From JACPVF01 sp964502095 (GTDB taxonomy: Bacteria; Chloroflexota; Anaerolineae; Anaerolineales; Villigracilaceae): a DNA stretch of 64,000 bases. Positions within the stretch are counted from its first letter, which is position 1, and every line of letters starts with the position of its first letter. Shown in pieces: positions 18,093 through 25,745 of the stretch. The stretch spans positions 78,645-142,644 of the forward strand of contig CAZCUF010000009.1 in assembly GCA_964502095.1 (NCBI GenBank), in the 5' to 3' direction. The position numbers and the translations under genes were made by a program. Under the pieces are notes generated by a model, which was not told the origin of the DNA, did no database searches, and saw only the letters and a list, made by a program, of their open reading frames with translations.

Positions 18093-18395
18093 ATGACCAC
18101 GATTTATGATGTACTGCTCCGCCCGCTGGTGACCGAGAAATCCAGCTATCAATCCGGAAAACTGACACAGTATTCCTTTGTGGTGGCAGACCAGGCGACT
18201 CGCACGATGGTGAAGGACGCGGTGGAAACCCTGTTCGACGTCAACGTGACGCGCGTCAATATTGTCAATGCGCCGGCCAAACGCGGCCGCCGGGCGAAAA
18301 GCCGCCGTTTACTGGTGCGCCGTCCGGCTTACAAGAAAGCAATCGTGACGTTAGCCGAGGGACAAACCCTTGAGATGTTTGAAGGGGTGCAGTAA
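18093..18395 (+). CDS. rplW: 50S ribosomal protein L23
   Basis: A 100-residue L23 with the N-terminal D-V-L-L-R-P-L-V-T-E-K-S and the F-V-V-A-D-Q-A-T-R core. L23 sits at the tunnel exit and docks trigger factor and SRP. The region R-G-R-R-A-K-S-R-R-L-L is the basic rRNA-binding loop. It begins 9 bases after rplD, with GGAG nearby, and its stop overlaps the rplB start by one base (TAATG). Confidence 0.97.
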   Translation: MTTIYDVLLRPLVTEKSSYQSGKLTQYSFVVADQATRTMVKDAVETLFDVNVTRVNIVNAPAKRGRRAKSRRLLVRRPAYKKAIVTLAEGQTLEMFEGVQ

Positions 18396-19231
18396 TGCCA
18401 GTCAAAAAGTATAAACCGGTAACGCCGGGTCAGCGTGGGATGACCGGCTACACCTTCGAGGAAATCACCAAGTCCACGCCTGAGCGTACACTGCTTGTGC
18501 CGTTGCGCAAGAGCGGCGGCCGAAACGCCTATGGCCGCGTGACCGTCCGTCATCGCGGCGGCGGCGCGCGACGTTTTATCCGTGTGGTGGATTTCAAACG
18601 CGAGAAGCGTGAGATTCCCGCTAAAGTTGCCGCGATCGAATATGACCCGAACCGCACTGCGCGCCTGGCTCTCCTCTTTTATGCCGATGGCGAAAAGCGA
18701 TACATCATCGCTCCGCTTGACTTGAAAGTGGGAGACACTGTTATGACCGGGCCGAACGCTGAGATTCGCTCCGGTAACTCCCTGCCAATCTCGAACATCC
18801 CCGTCGGCACATTGATTCACAATATCGAGGTGCGCGAAGGAAAAGGCGGACAGCTGGTTCGTTCCGCGGGCGGCGCGGCGCAACTGCTCGCCAAAGAAGG
18901 TGACTTTGCTCAAATCCGCATGCCCTCTGGCGAGGTCCGTTTGATTCGCCAGGTTTGTTACGCCACCATCGGCCAGGTGGGCAATCTCGATCACAGCAAC
19001 ATCAAGCTGGGCAAGGCTGGCCGGAAACGTCATAAGGGCATTCGTCCGACGGTGCGCGGTTCCGCCATGAGTCCGCGCGACCATCCGCACGGCGGCGGTG
19101 AAGGACGCCAGCCCATCGGTATTTCCAGCCCGAAAAGCCCGTGGGGCAAACCCACTTTGGGCAAACGGACCCGCCGCAATAAAAAGACCGATCAATACAT
19201 CGTGCGTCGTCGCAGTAAGAATAGCCGCTAG
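18395..19231 (+). CDS. rplB: 50S ribosomal protein L2
   Basis: A 278-residue L2. Visible blocks are Y-K-P-V-T-P-G-Q-R-G-M, S-G-G-R-N-A-Y-G-R-V-T-V-R-H-R-G-G-G, A-Y-C-like Y-A-T-I-G-Q-V-G-N, and the C-terminal G-S-A-M-S-P-R-D-H-P-H-G-G-G-E-G-R. The last contains the conserved His of the peptidyl transferase region. The one-base overlap with rplW indicates translational coupling. Confidence 0.98.
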   Translation: MPVKKYKPVTPGQRGMTGYTFEEITKSTPERTLLVPLRKSGGRNAYGRVTVRHRGGGARRFIRVVDFKREKREIPAKVAAIEYDPNRTARLALLFYADGEKRYIIAPLDLKVGDTVMTGPNAEIRSGNSLPISNIPVGTLIHNIEVREGKGGQLVRSAGGAAQLLAKEGDFAQIRMPSGEVRLIRQVCYATIGQVGNLDHSNIKLGKAGRKRHKGIRPTVRGSAMSPRDHPHGGGEGRQPIGISSPKSPWGKPTLGKRTRRNKKTDQYIVRRRSKNSR

Positions 19232-19250
19232 GAACTAGAGGTACGAGATT

Positions 19251-19553
19251 ATGTCCAGATCATTGAAAAAAGGGCCTTTCGTTGAGCCGAGATTGCTCAA
19301 GCGCATCGAAGCGATGAATCAGAAAGGCGAGAAAAAAGTCATTCGCACGTGGAGCCGCGCCTCCGTGATCTTCCCGCAGATGGTGGGTCACACGATTGCC
19401 GTTCACGACGGACGCAGGCACGTGCCGATCTATATTACCGAGAACATGGTCGGCCACCGTTTGGGTGAATTCGCCCCGACGCGTACCTTCCGCGGCCACA
19501 TGACTGGTGAAAAAGCGGCGGCCGCAACAGCCACTGCGGGCACGAAAGAATAA
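19251..19553 (+). CDS. rpsS: 30S ribosomal protein S19
   Basis: A 100-residue S19 with M-S-R-S-L-K-K-G-P-F-V, I-R-T-W-S-R-A-S-V-I-F-P and G-H-R-L-G-E-F-A-P-T-R-T-F-R-G-H. It contacts S13 in the 30S head and the A-site finger bridge. The tail after F-R-G-H is a short Ala-rich extension. It lies 19 bases after rplB and 3 bases before rplV. Confidence 0.97.
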   Translation: MSRSLKKGPFVEPRLLKRIEAMNQKGEKKVIRTWSRASVIFPQMVGHTIAVHDGRRHVPIYITENMVGHRLGEFAPTRTFRGHMTGEKAAAATATAGTKE

Positions 19554-19556
19554 GTC

Positions 19557-19898
19557 ATGACCGATATTCATGCTCAACTTCGTTATCTGCCGGTGTCCGC
19601 TCAAAAAGCGCGCCTGGTGATCGATATGGTGCGCGGTAAAGGCGCCAACGATGCACTGGAAATTCTGCGCTTCGCCAATAAAGGCGCGGCGGTTCCGGTG
19701 CGAAAGCTGGTTGCCTCGGCGGTTGCCAATGCGGAGGAAAATTTCGGCATCAGCCGCGACGATTTATATGTCGCCAAGATTTTTGCCGATGAGGCTCCCA
19801 CGCGCAAGTGGCGCCGGTTTGGAGCCCGCGGCCGTTTCAAGCCGATCCTGCGCCGTAACTCGCATGTGACGGTCATCCTGCGCGAGCGCGGAGCATAG
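19557..19898 (+). CDS. rplV: 50S ribosomal protein L22
   Basis: A 113-residue L22. It contains L-R-Y-L-P-V-S-A-Q-K-A-R-L-V-I-D-M-V-R-G-K, A-N-A-E-E-N, and a C-terminal R-x-x-P-R-A-R-G-R-like beta-hairpin written here as R-R-F-G-A-R-G-R-F-K-P-I, the part lining the exit tunnel where macrolide-resistance changes occur. It starts three bases after rpsS, with its ribosome site inside rpsS or by coupling. Confidence 0.97.
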   Translation: MTDIHAQLRYLPVSAQKARLVIDMVRGKGANDALEILRFANKGAAVPVRKLVASAVANAEENFGISRDDLYVAKIFADEAPTRKWRRFGARGRFKPILRRNSHVTVILRERGA

Positions 19899-19908
19899 AG
19901 GAGAAATT

Positions 19909-20658
19909 ATGGGTCGTAAAGTTCATCCAATTGGCATGCGCCTGGGAATCAATCAACCGTGGCACGGCCGCTGGTTCGCAGAAGGTTCTCAGTACCGTCA
20001 ACAGCTTCATCAGGATTTTGCCATTCGCAGTTTGTTATTGGGCAAAATATCCAAGGGCGGCGCGGCGGCCAACGCCAAAGTGCGCCAACTGCGGAAGACT
20101 ATGCCCGATACCATTTTGAATCGCAAAGCCGGCATCTCCCGTGTGGATGTGGAGCGCACGCCCGGCAAGATTCGAATAGCCATTCACACAGCCAAGCCCG
20201 GCATTCTGATCGGACGCAAGGGTGAAGGCGTGAAGAGAATCCGCGCCGCGTTGGAATCTTTGATCGGCAAGAAGATCGAGCTCGATGTCAAAGAAATCGA
20301 GTCGCCGGATACCGATGCCATGCTTGTAGCCTACAATATCGCCGATCAACTGGAACGCCGAATTGCTTATCGCCGCGCCATGAAGCGTGCTATTCAACAG
20401 GCTATGCGTCAGGGCGCACTGGGAATCAAGATCGCGGTGGGGGGCCGGCTGGGAGGCGCGGAAATGGCGCGCGACGTTTGGCTGCGCGACGGACGTGTGC
20501 CTTTGCAGACTCTGCGCGCCAATATTGATTTCGCCATGGCCGAGGCCACAACCACTTATGGTCAGATCGGAATCAGGGTTTGGATCTATAAAGGCGAAGT
20601 CACGCCTGAAGTGGAAGAAAAAATCGAAGCAACGGAAGGCGTGTACGTCAGCGAATGA
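19909..20658 (+). CDS. rpsC: 30S ribosomal protein S3
   Basis: A 249-residue S3 starting MGRKVHPIGMRLGIN. The KH domain has G-R-K-G-E-G-V-K-R-I at ~103-112, and the C-terminal half holds G-A-L-G-I-K-I-A-V-G-G-R-L-G-G-A-E-M-A-R. S3 helps form the mRNA entry channel and its helicase activity. GAGGAG lies just before the ATG. There is no unusual extension. Confidence 0.98.
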   Translation: MGRKVHPIGMRLGINQPWHGRWFAEGSQYRQQLHQDFAIRSLLLGKISKGGAAANAKVRQLRKTMPDTILNRKAGISRVDVERTPGKIRIAIHTAKPGILIGRKGEGVKRIRAALESLIGKKIELDVKEIESPDTDAMLVAYNIADQLERRIAYRRAMKRAIQQAMRQGALGIKIAVGGRLGGAEMARDVWLRDGRVPLQTLRANIDFAMAEATTTYGQIGIRVWIYKGEVTPEVEEKIEATEGVYVSE

Positions 20659-20691
20659 TCGCTGCGTTCGCTGTGAAATGAGGTTGTCATT

Positions 20692-21108
20692 ATGTTGATG
20701 CCAAAACGTGTTAAGTGGCGCAAGCAGATGCGCGGTCGCATGAGAGGTAAAGCTCTGCGTGGAGCTGAGATTTCCTTTGGCGAATTCGGCCTGCAGGCGC
20801 TTGAACCGGGCTGGATAACTGCCCGTCAGATCGAAGCCGCCCGCCGTACCATTGTGCATGAGATGAAACGCCGCGGCAAGATCTGGATTCGCATCTTCCC
20901 GGCCAAGGCTTATACTCACAAGCCGCCGGAAACCCGCATGGGTTCCGGTAAAGGGAATGTGGAATATTATGTGGCAGTGGTGAAACCCGGCCGCATCATG
21001 TTCGAGGTCGGCGGTCTGCCTTCCGAAATCGCGCTGGAAGCTTTACGAAGAGCCCAATACAAGTTTTCGATCAAGACCAGGGTTGTGGCGCGCGAAGGAG
21101 GCGAATAA
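20692..21108 (+). CDS. rplP: 50S ribosomal protein L16
   Basis: A 138-residue L16 beginning M-L-M-P-K-R-V-K-W-R-K and containing G-E-F-G-L-Q-A-L-E-P-G-W-I-T-A-R-Q-I-E-A-A-R and R-M-G-S-G-K-G. It binds near the A site and helps place aminoacyl-tRNA. It lies 33 bases after rpsC. The frame continues normally to the stop, and rpmC begins 1 base later. Confidence 0.97.
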   Translation: MLMPKRVKWRKQMRGRMRGKALRGAEISFGEFGLQALEPGWITARQIEAARRTIVHEMKRRGKIWIRIFPAKAYTHKPPETRMGSGKGNVEYYVAVVKPGRIMFEVGGLPSEIALEALRRAQYKFSIKTRVVAREGGE

Positions 21109-21109
21109 G

Positions 21110-21322
21110 ATGAAAGCCTCTGAAGTTCGCGGACTTTCGGTGGAACAAATTCACACCAAACTGGCCGATGCGCGCGAAGAGCTGATGAAACTGCGCTTCC
21201 AACAGGTAAGCGGTCAGTTGACCGATTTCAACCAATTGCGCGCCCTGCGCCGCGATATCGCCCGCATGGAAACCATTTTGCATGAATCCGAGCGCGCGGC
21301 CGCTAAAGAAGGTGAAGCATGA
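21110..21322 (+). CDS. rpmC: 50S ribosomal protein L29
   Basis: A 70-residue L29, starting M-K-A-S-E-V-R and containing E-E-L-M-K-L-R-F-Q and the R-R-D-I-A-R-M-E-T-I motif. I use ATG 21110, directly after the rplP stop. An earlier in-frame codon lies inside rplP and its residues are not L29-like. L29 surrounds the tunnel exit next to L23. Its TGA overlaps the rpsQ start (ATGA). Confidence 0.96.
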   Translation: MKASEVRGLSVEQIHTKLADAREELMKLRFQQVSGQLTDFNQLRALRRDIARMETILHESERAAAKEGEA

Positions 21323-21678
21323 ACAAACGTCGTCGAATCACTGGTATCGTCACCAGCAACAAAATGACCAAGACGGTCGTGGTGGAGATTACGCGTAAGT
21401 ATCGGCATCCGCTTTACAAGAAAGTGGTGCACAGCAGTAACCGCGTTAAGGCGCACGATGAGATCGGGTGCCAGGTGGGGGACGAGGTTCAGATCGTTGA
21501 ATCGGCGCCGCTCTCACGCGACAAACGCTGGGTGGTCGAAACTGTCATCAAACGCGAAATCCGCACGGCTGATTCAGGCGTTGAGTCGGTGGCTAACGTG
21601 GGCGTGGAGCAGAAGGAAGTCAACAAGCCCGCGGCCGCGCAAGTCGACGAGTCGTCGGATGCGGGAGAGCCGGCATGA
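21319..21678 (+). CDS. rpsQ: 30S ribosomal protein S17 with C-terminal extension
   Basis: A 119-residue protein. The first ~80 residues are a standard S17: R-R-I-T-G-I-V-T-S-N-K-M-T-K-T-V-V-V, Y-K-K-V-V-H-S-S-N-R-V-K-A-H-D and P-L-S-R-D-K-R-W. The last ~35 residues are an acidic, Ala/Val/Glu-rich tail that most S17 proteins lack and that looks disordered. It overlaps rpmC and rplN by four bases each (ATGA), so the three genes are probably translationally coupled. Confidence 0.96.
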   Translation: MNKRRRITGIVTSNKMTKTVVVEITRKYRHPLYKKVVHSSNRVKAHDEIGCQVGDEVQIVESAPLSRDKRWVVETVIKREIRTADSGVESVANVGVEQKEVNKPAAAQVDESSDAGEPA

Positions 21679-22046
21679 TCCAGCACGAATCTCGTATCAA
21701 GGTGGCCGATAACACCGGCGCGCGCGAATTGCTTGTCATTCATGTGCTGGGCGGCTCAACCCGCCGCTATGGCCGTATCGGCGATGTGGTTGTGGCAACT
21801 GTCAAATCCGCCGCGCCGCAGGGTTCGGTGAAGAAGAGCGAAGTGGTGAAGGCCGTGATCGTTCGTTGCACGAAGGAATGGCGCCGCGAAGACGGCTCTT
21901 ATATCCGTTTCGACGATAACGCCGCGGTCATCCTGGATGCCGATGGCAGTAATCCGAGAGGCAGTCGTATTTTCGGCCCGGTGGCGCGCGAATTGCGCGA
22001 TAAGGGCTACATGAAAATCGTCTCGCTGGCTCCGGAAGTTCTTTAG
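21675..22046 (+). CDS. rplN: 50S ribosomal protein L14
   Basis: A 123-residue L14 with M-I-Q-H-E-S-R-I-K-V-A-D-N-T-G-A-R-E, R-Y-G-R-I-G-D-V-V-V-A and D-A-D-G-S-N-P-R-G-S-R-I-F-G-P-V-A-R-E-L-R. It forms an intersubunit bridge and is the docking site of the silencing factor RsfS. Its length and motifs are canonical. Coupled to rpsQ by an ATGA overlap. Confidence 0.98.
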   Translation: MIQHESRIKVADNTGARELLVIHVLGGSTRRYGRIGDVVVATVKSAAPQGSVKKSEVVKAVIVRCTKEWRREDGSYIRFDDNAAVILDADGSNPRGSRIFGPVARELRDKGYMKIVSLAPEVL

Positions 22047-22064
22047 TGGCGTGGGAGCAAAGAT

Positions 22065-22397
22065 ATGAAAGTGAAGATCCGTAAAGGCGATACCGTTGAA
22101 GTTATCAGCGGCCGCCTCGAAGATAAAGGCAAGCGCGGAGAAGTGGTCAATGTTTTGGTTGACGACCGCCGCGTGGTGGTGCAGGGCGTCAATATTCGCA
22201 CCAAACACCAGAAGCAGGTGCAGATGCAGGCCGGGCGCCAGATGAATCCGGGCCGCATTCAGCTCGAAGCCCCGGTCGATATTTCGAATGTGATGCTGAT
22301 CTGCCCGAAATGCAACACAGCCACACGCGTCAGCGTGCAGCGCGATGAGGACGGCGCCCATCGCGTATGTAAAAGTTGCCAGGCTTTGATCGACTAG
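22065..22397 (+). CDS. rplX: 50S ribosomal protein L24
   Basis: A 110-residue L24, an assembly initiator of the large subunit. It contains K-I-R-K-G-D-T-V-E-V-I-S-G, the KOW-type segment D-K-G-K-R-G-E-V, and N-P-G-R-I-Q-L-E-A-P-V-D-I-S-N-V-M. The C-terminal part holds I-C-P-K-C and V-C-K-S-C, a possible C4 zinc site at ~80-103 as in some other bacterial L24 proteins. It starts 18 bases after rplN. Confidence 0.97.
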   Translation: MKVKIRKGDTVEVISGRLEDKGKRGEVVNVLVDDRRVVVQGVNIRTKHQKQVQMQAGRQMNPGRIQLEAPVDISNVMLICPKCNTATRVSVQRDEDGAHRVCKSCQALID

Positions 22398-22414
22398 GCC
22401 GCGGAGTATCAAGA

Positions 22415-22963
22415 ATGAATCGAATGCAGGAACGCTATAAAAAAGAAATTTCCCCGGCCCTCCTTAAATCGTTCGGGTTCAAGAACGTGATGCAGGTGCC
22501 GCGCATCCAGAAAGTGGTTGTCAACATCGGCCTGGGCGAGGCATTGGATAATCCCAAAGCGCTCGAGGCCGCGACCTCGGACCTGATGCAGATCACCGGC
22601 CAGAAACCGGTCACGACAAAGGCCCGCAAGAGCATCGCCAACTTCAAACTGCGCGAAGGCCGATTAATCGGAACCAAGGTAACGCTGCGCGGCGACCGCA
22701 TGTGGTCCTTCCTCGACCGTTTGATGAACATCGCCCTGCCGCGCGTGCGCGACTTCCGCGGCGTATCCGCCAATGCCTTCGACGGCCGCGGCAACTATAC
22801 GCTCGGCATTAAAGATCAGCTGGTGTTCCCGGAGATCGAATACGACAAGATCGACAAACTGCGCGGGATGGAGATCACGATCGTGACCACCGCCCAAAAC
22901 GACGCTGAAGCTCGCACTTTACTTCAAATGCTCGGAATGCCGTTCAGTAAGAAGGAAGCATAA
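22415..22963 (+). CDS. rplE: 50S ribosomal protein L5
   Basis: A 182-residue L5. It has N-V-M-Q-V-P-R-I-Q-K-V-V-V-N-I-G-L-G-E, G-Q-K-P-V-T-T-K-A-R-K-S-I-A-N-F-K-L-R-E-G and F-P-E-I-E-Y-D-K-I-D. It binds 5S rRNA in the central protuberance. I start at ATG 22415 (M-N-R-M-Q-E-R-Y), because the earlier in-frame start lies inside rplX. GGAG is nearby. Confidence 0.97.
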   Translation: MNRMQERYKKEISPALLKSFGFKNVMQVPRIQKVVVNIGLGEALDNPKALEAATSDLMQITGQKPVTTKARKSIANFKLREGRLIGTKVTLRGDRMWSFLDRLMNIALPRVRDFRGVSANAFDGRGNYTLGIKDQLVFPEIEYDKIDKLRGMEITIVTTAQNDAEARTLLQMLGMPFSKKEA

Positions 22964-22966
22964 CTT

Positions 22967-23149
22967 ATGGCTAAGAAATGTATGCAATATCGTGAACTCC
23001 GCCGCCGGCACCCGGTGCAGGTTCGAAATCGTTGCCAGCGCTGTGGCCGCCCGCGCGGGTATATCCGCCGCTTTGGCTTGTGCCGTATTTGTTTCCGCGA
23101 GCTGGCGCTGACCGGCAAAATCCCCGGCGTTGTAAAGTCTTCCTGGTGA
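22967..23149 (+). CDS. rpsN: 30S ribosomal protein S14, zinc-binding (type Z)
   Basis: A 60-residue S14 of the short, zinc-binding type. Four Cys form two C-x-x-C pairs at 23/26 and 39/42, followed by F-R-E-L-A and the conserved K-S-S-W end. It belongs to the 30S head. It sits three bases after rplE and twelve before rpsH, the standard spc order. The zinc form implies normal growth with zinc; a zinc-free paralogue, if present, lies elsewhere. Confidence 0.97.
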   Translation: MAKKCMQYRELRRRHPVQVRNRCQRCGRPRGYIRRFGLCRICFRELALTGKIPGVVKSSW

Positions 23150-23161
23150 CAGAGGTAGATC

Positions 23162-23575
23162 ATGAGTGTAAATGATCCAATCGCTGATATGTTAACCCGT
23201 ATTCGCAATGGCGTGCTCTCAGGGCATGCCCAGGTTGCGATGCCCAGTTCCAAGATCAAGGTGGAGATCGCCAAGATCCTGAAGGATGAGGGCTTTGTGG
23301 AAAGTTTCGAAGTCGTTGACGGCGAAAAAGCGGACCAGAAGATTCTGCGCTTGAAGATCAGATATGTCGGCGAACGCCGCCAGCGAAAGCCGGTCATTTC
23401 CGGGCTGGAACGCGTCAGCAAGCCCGGCCGCCGTATCTATACCAAGAAGACAGATATCCCGTGGGTGCTTTCGGGCATCGGCGTCGCCATCCTTTCCACG
23501 CCGAAAGGTGTGATGACCGGCGCACGCGCCCGCCAGTTGGGCGTCGGCGGCGAGATCTTGTGTAAGATTTGGTAG
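23162..23575 (+). CDS. rpsH: 30S ribosomal protein S8
   Basis: A 137-residue S8 beginning M-S-V-N-D-P-I-A-D-M-L-T-R-I-R-N and ending with S-T-P-K-G-V-M-T-G-A-R-A-R-Q-L-G-V-G-G-E-I-L-C. It binds the central domain of 16S rRNA, and in E. coli it represses the spc operon at rplE. A GAGGTAG ribosome site precedes the ATG. Ten bases separate it from rplF. Confidence 0.98.
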   Translation: MSVNDPIADMLTRIRNGVLSGHAQVAMPSSKIKVEIAKILKDEGFVESFEVVDGEKADQKILRLKIRYVGERRQRKPVISGLERVSKPGRRIYTKKTDIPWVLSGIGVAILSTPKGVMTGARARQLGVGGEILCKIW

Positions 23576-23584
23576 GAGGTAGAA

Positions 23585-24133
23585 GTGTCTCGCATCGGTC
23601 GTATGCCCATTGAAATACCGAACGGCGTGCAGGTTGAATTGAAAGGCACGCGCGTTCATGTGAAAGGCCCGAAAGGCGAACTTCAGCGCACATTTTCGCC
23701 GCTGATCGGCATTGCCATGGAGAGCAATCATCTCCACATTACGCGCAAATCCGATAACGCGGCAGAACGCGCTTTACATGGCACTACGCGCGCTGTGCTG
23801 GCGAACATGGTCCACGGCGTGAGCAAAGGGTTTCAGGTGGTGTTGGAAGTGGAAGGCGTTGGGTACCGCGCCGAAATGGAAGGCAAGAACCTGGCGCTTT
23901 ATGTTGGATATTCTCATCCTGTAAAAGTTGAGCCGCCCGCTGGCATCTCGTTCGAGGTGGATCAGAAGACTCACCAGATTAAAGTACTGGGCTTCGAAAA
24001 GGAAGTCGTTGGCCAGGTGGCCGCGAATATCCGCAAGATTCGTCCGCCCGAGCCGTATCATGGGAAAGGCTTGCGCTATCTGGGTGAGCGCATTCGCCGC
24101 AAAGCCGGAAAAGCCGGGAAAGGAGCCAAGTAA
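23585..24133 (+). CDS. rplF: 50S ribosomal protein L6
   Basis: A 182-residue L6 with S-R-I-G-R-M-P-I-E-I-P-N-G-V at the N-terminus and the C-terminal K-I-R-P-P-E-P-Y-H-G-K-G-L-R-Y-L-G-E-R-I-R-R-K-A-G-K block that contacts the sarcin-ricin region. The start is a GTG with a strong AGGAGG site eight bases upstream. It is followed by rplR after three bases. Confidence 0.97.
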   Translation: MSRIGRMPIEIPNGVQVELKGTRVHVKGPKGELQRTFSPLIGIAMESNHLHITRKSDNAAERALHGTTRAVLANMVHGVSKGFQVVLEVEGVGYRAEMEGKNLALYVGYSHPVKVEPPAGISFEVDQKTHQIKVLGFEKEVVGQVAANIRKIRPPEPYHGKGLRYLGERIRRKAGKAGKGAK

Positions 24134-24136
24134 GCC

Positions 24137-24502
24137 ATGGCTGGAAAGAGTCGTAATTCTGCGCGCGCCCGCCGCCATTTGCGCGTGCGTAAACAGATTT
24201 TTGGAACTGCCCAACGTCCCCGCCTCAATGTGTTCCGCAGTTTGAGCGAGATCTATGCCCAGGTGATCGATGATGTGGCCGGCAATACTCTTGCATCGGC
24301 TTCCTCGGTGGATAAGGAATTGCGCGAAAAGATGAAAGGCCTCAAGAAAGCGGATCAGGCCAAACTTATCGGGCAAACTGTAGCCGAGCGCGCCAAGGGT
24401 AAAGGGGTCAAAACGGTCGTTTTCGACCGCGGCGGGTTCCGTTATGTTGGACGCGTCAAGGCCCTGGCCGATGGCGCGCGTGAAGGCGGACTGCAGTTCT
24501 AG
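24137..24502 (+). CDS. rplR: 50S ribosomal protein L18
   Basis: A 121-residue L18, the 5S rRNA-binding protein. Visible blocks are R-R-H-L-R-V-R-K-Q-I-F-G-T-A-Q-R-P-R-L-N-V-F-R-S, Y-A-Q-V-I-D-D, and F-D-R-G-G-F-R-Y-V-G-R-V-K-A-L-A-D-G-A-R-E-G-G. It starts three bases after rplF without its own strong ribosome site, so coupling is likely. Confidence 0.97.
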   Translation: MAGKSRNSARARRHLRVRKQIFGTAQRPRLNVFRSLSEIYAQVIDDVAGNTLASASSVDKELREKMKGLKKADQAKLIGQTVAERAKGKGVKTVVFDRGGFRYVGRVKALADGAREGGLQF

Positions 24503-24519
24503 GTTTGAGTGGAGTTTAT

Positions 24520-25074
24520 ATGTCGGAACATAAAAATACTGAAAAAGATCAGCAACAATACGAGTCGCAGGACGCCTTCGAGGAACGCGTAATCGAAATT
24601 GCCCGCGTCGCGAAAGTCGTCAAGGGCGGACGCCGCTTTCAGTTCCGTGTGACCGTTGTGACAGGCGACAAGAAAGGCTCAATCGGTATGGGCGTCGGCA
24701 AAGCCAATGCCGTGCCGGATGCCATGCGTAAGGCCTCGGAGCGCGCCCGTAAAAGTCTGCGCGTCGTTCGTCTTTCAGGGACGACCATCCCGCATCAAAC
24801 CCTCGGACGAGTAGGCGGGGCGCGTGTTTTCTTGAAACCGGCCTCCCCCGGCACGGGTGTGATCGCGGCCGGCGGCGTGCGCGCAGTGTTGGAAGTGGCC
24901 GGCGTGCGCGATATTCTGACCAAATCCATGGGTAGCGCCAACGTGTTGAACGTGGTCATGGCAACTTTCGATGCCCTCGATCAGATGAAGTCTCCTCAGG
25001 AAGAGGCGGCCCGCCGCGGCAAGAAAGCTGAAGACTTATTGCCGTTCTGGGAACGGAGGAAGCAACATGCCTAA
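24520..25074 (+). CDS. rpsE: 30S ribosomal protein S5
   Basis: A 184-residue S5. An ~25-residue hydrophilic N-terminal tail precedes the conserved V-I-E-I-A-R-V-A-K-V-V-K-G-G-R-R-F-Q-F, then G-V-G-K-A-N-A-V-P-D-A and K-P-A-S-P-G-T-G-V-I-A-G-G-like blocks. S5 works with S4 at the accuracy interface. I chose ATG 24520, with GGAG five bases upstream; a TTG 15 bases earlier is less likely. It overlaps rpmD by eight bases. Confidence 0.97.
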   Translation: MSEHKNTEKDQQQYESQDAFEERVIEIARVAKVVKGGRRFQFRVTVVTGDKKGSIGMGVGKANAVPDAMRKASERARKSLRVVRLSGTTIPHQTLGRVGGARVFLKPASPGTGVIAAGGVRAVLEVAGVRDILTKSMGSANVLNVVMATFDALDQMKSPQEEAARRGKKAEDLLPFWERRKQHA

Positions 25075-25264
25075 GAAGGAAACTTCCGGCAAAACTCTGC
25101 GCGTGACATGGGTTCGCAGTGCGATCGGCTATACCAAGGATCAAAAAGCGACAGTGCGCGCGTTGGGCCTGCGCCGTTTACATCAAACCGTAGAGCATAA
25201 AGACACGCCCGCCTTGCGCGGTATGTTGAATAAAGTGATCCATTTGCTCAAGATCGAAGAGTAG
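25067..25264 (+). CDS. rpmD: 50S ribosomal protein L30
   Basis: A 65-residue L30: L-R-V-T-W-V-R-S-A-I-G-Y-T-K-D-Q-K-A-T-V-R-A-L-G-L-R-R-L-H-Q-T-V, followed by R-G-M-L-N-K-V. It is a small peripheral protein of the 50S. Its ATG lies inside the 3' end of rpsE in another frame, and GGAGG precedes it within rpsE, so translation is probably coupled. Confidence 0.97.
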   Translation: MPKKETSGKTLRVTWVRSAIGYTKDQKATVRALGLRRLHQTVEHKDTPALRGMLNKVIHLLKIEE

Positions 25265-25271
25265 ATCAAAA

Positions 25272-25727
25272 ATGAAACTACATGATCTCAAGCCTAATGA
25301 AGGCTCCAAAAAGAATCGCAAGCGCGTGGGACGCGGTATCTCGGCAGGGCAGGGTAAAACCGCCGGCCGCGGCACCAAAGGCCAGGGTTCACGCTCCGGT
25401 GAAGGCGGGCACGTCTATCGCCAGGGCGGAAACCTCCCGTTCTACCGCCGTCTGCCGTTCATACGCGGTGAAGGATTCACGCCGCCGAGTCAGGTGATCT
25501 TCAACGAGGTCAACCTCGACCAGTTGTCGCAGTCCTTCAAAGCCAATGCGGATGTCACCCCTGAATCGCTCGAGGCCGCGCATCTCCTGCGCGATCCGCG
25601 CAACCCTGTGGTTGTGCTGGGCCGCGGAGATTTAAAGGTCGCGCTCAAAGTGCGCGTTCACCGCGTCAGCACGGGCGCTAAAGCCAAGATCGAGCAGGCC
25701 GGCGGCAGTGTGGAAGTGATCGAATAA
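25272..25727 (+). CDS. rplO: 50S ribosomal protein L15
   Basis: A 151-residue L15 with the Gly-rich N-terminal arm: G-S-K-K-N-R-K-R-V-G-R-G, G-K-T-A-G-R-G-T-K-G-Q-G-S-R-S-G and F-Y-R-R-L-P-F-I-R-G. The globular C-terminus ends with K-I-E-Q-A-G-G-S-V-E. It is an assembly protein of the 50S core. secY starts 18 bases later, the typical spc-operon neighbour. Confidence 0.97.
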   Translation: MKLHDLKPNEGSKKNRKRVGRGISAGQGKTAGRGTKGQGSRSGEGGHVYRQGGNLPFYRRLPFIRGEGFTPPSQVIFNEVNLDQLSQSFKANADVTPESLEAAHLLRDPRNPVVVLGRGDLKVALKVRVHRVSTGAKAKIEQAGGSVEVIE

Positions 25728-25745
25728 GGTTCGCGAGGATATTTC

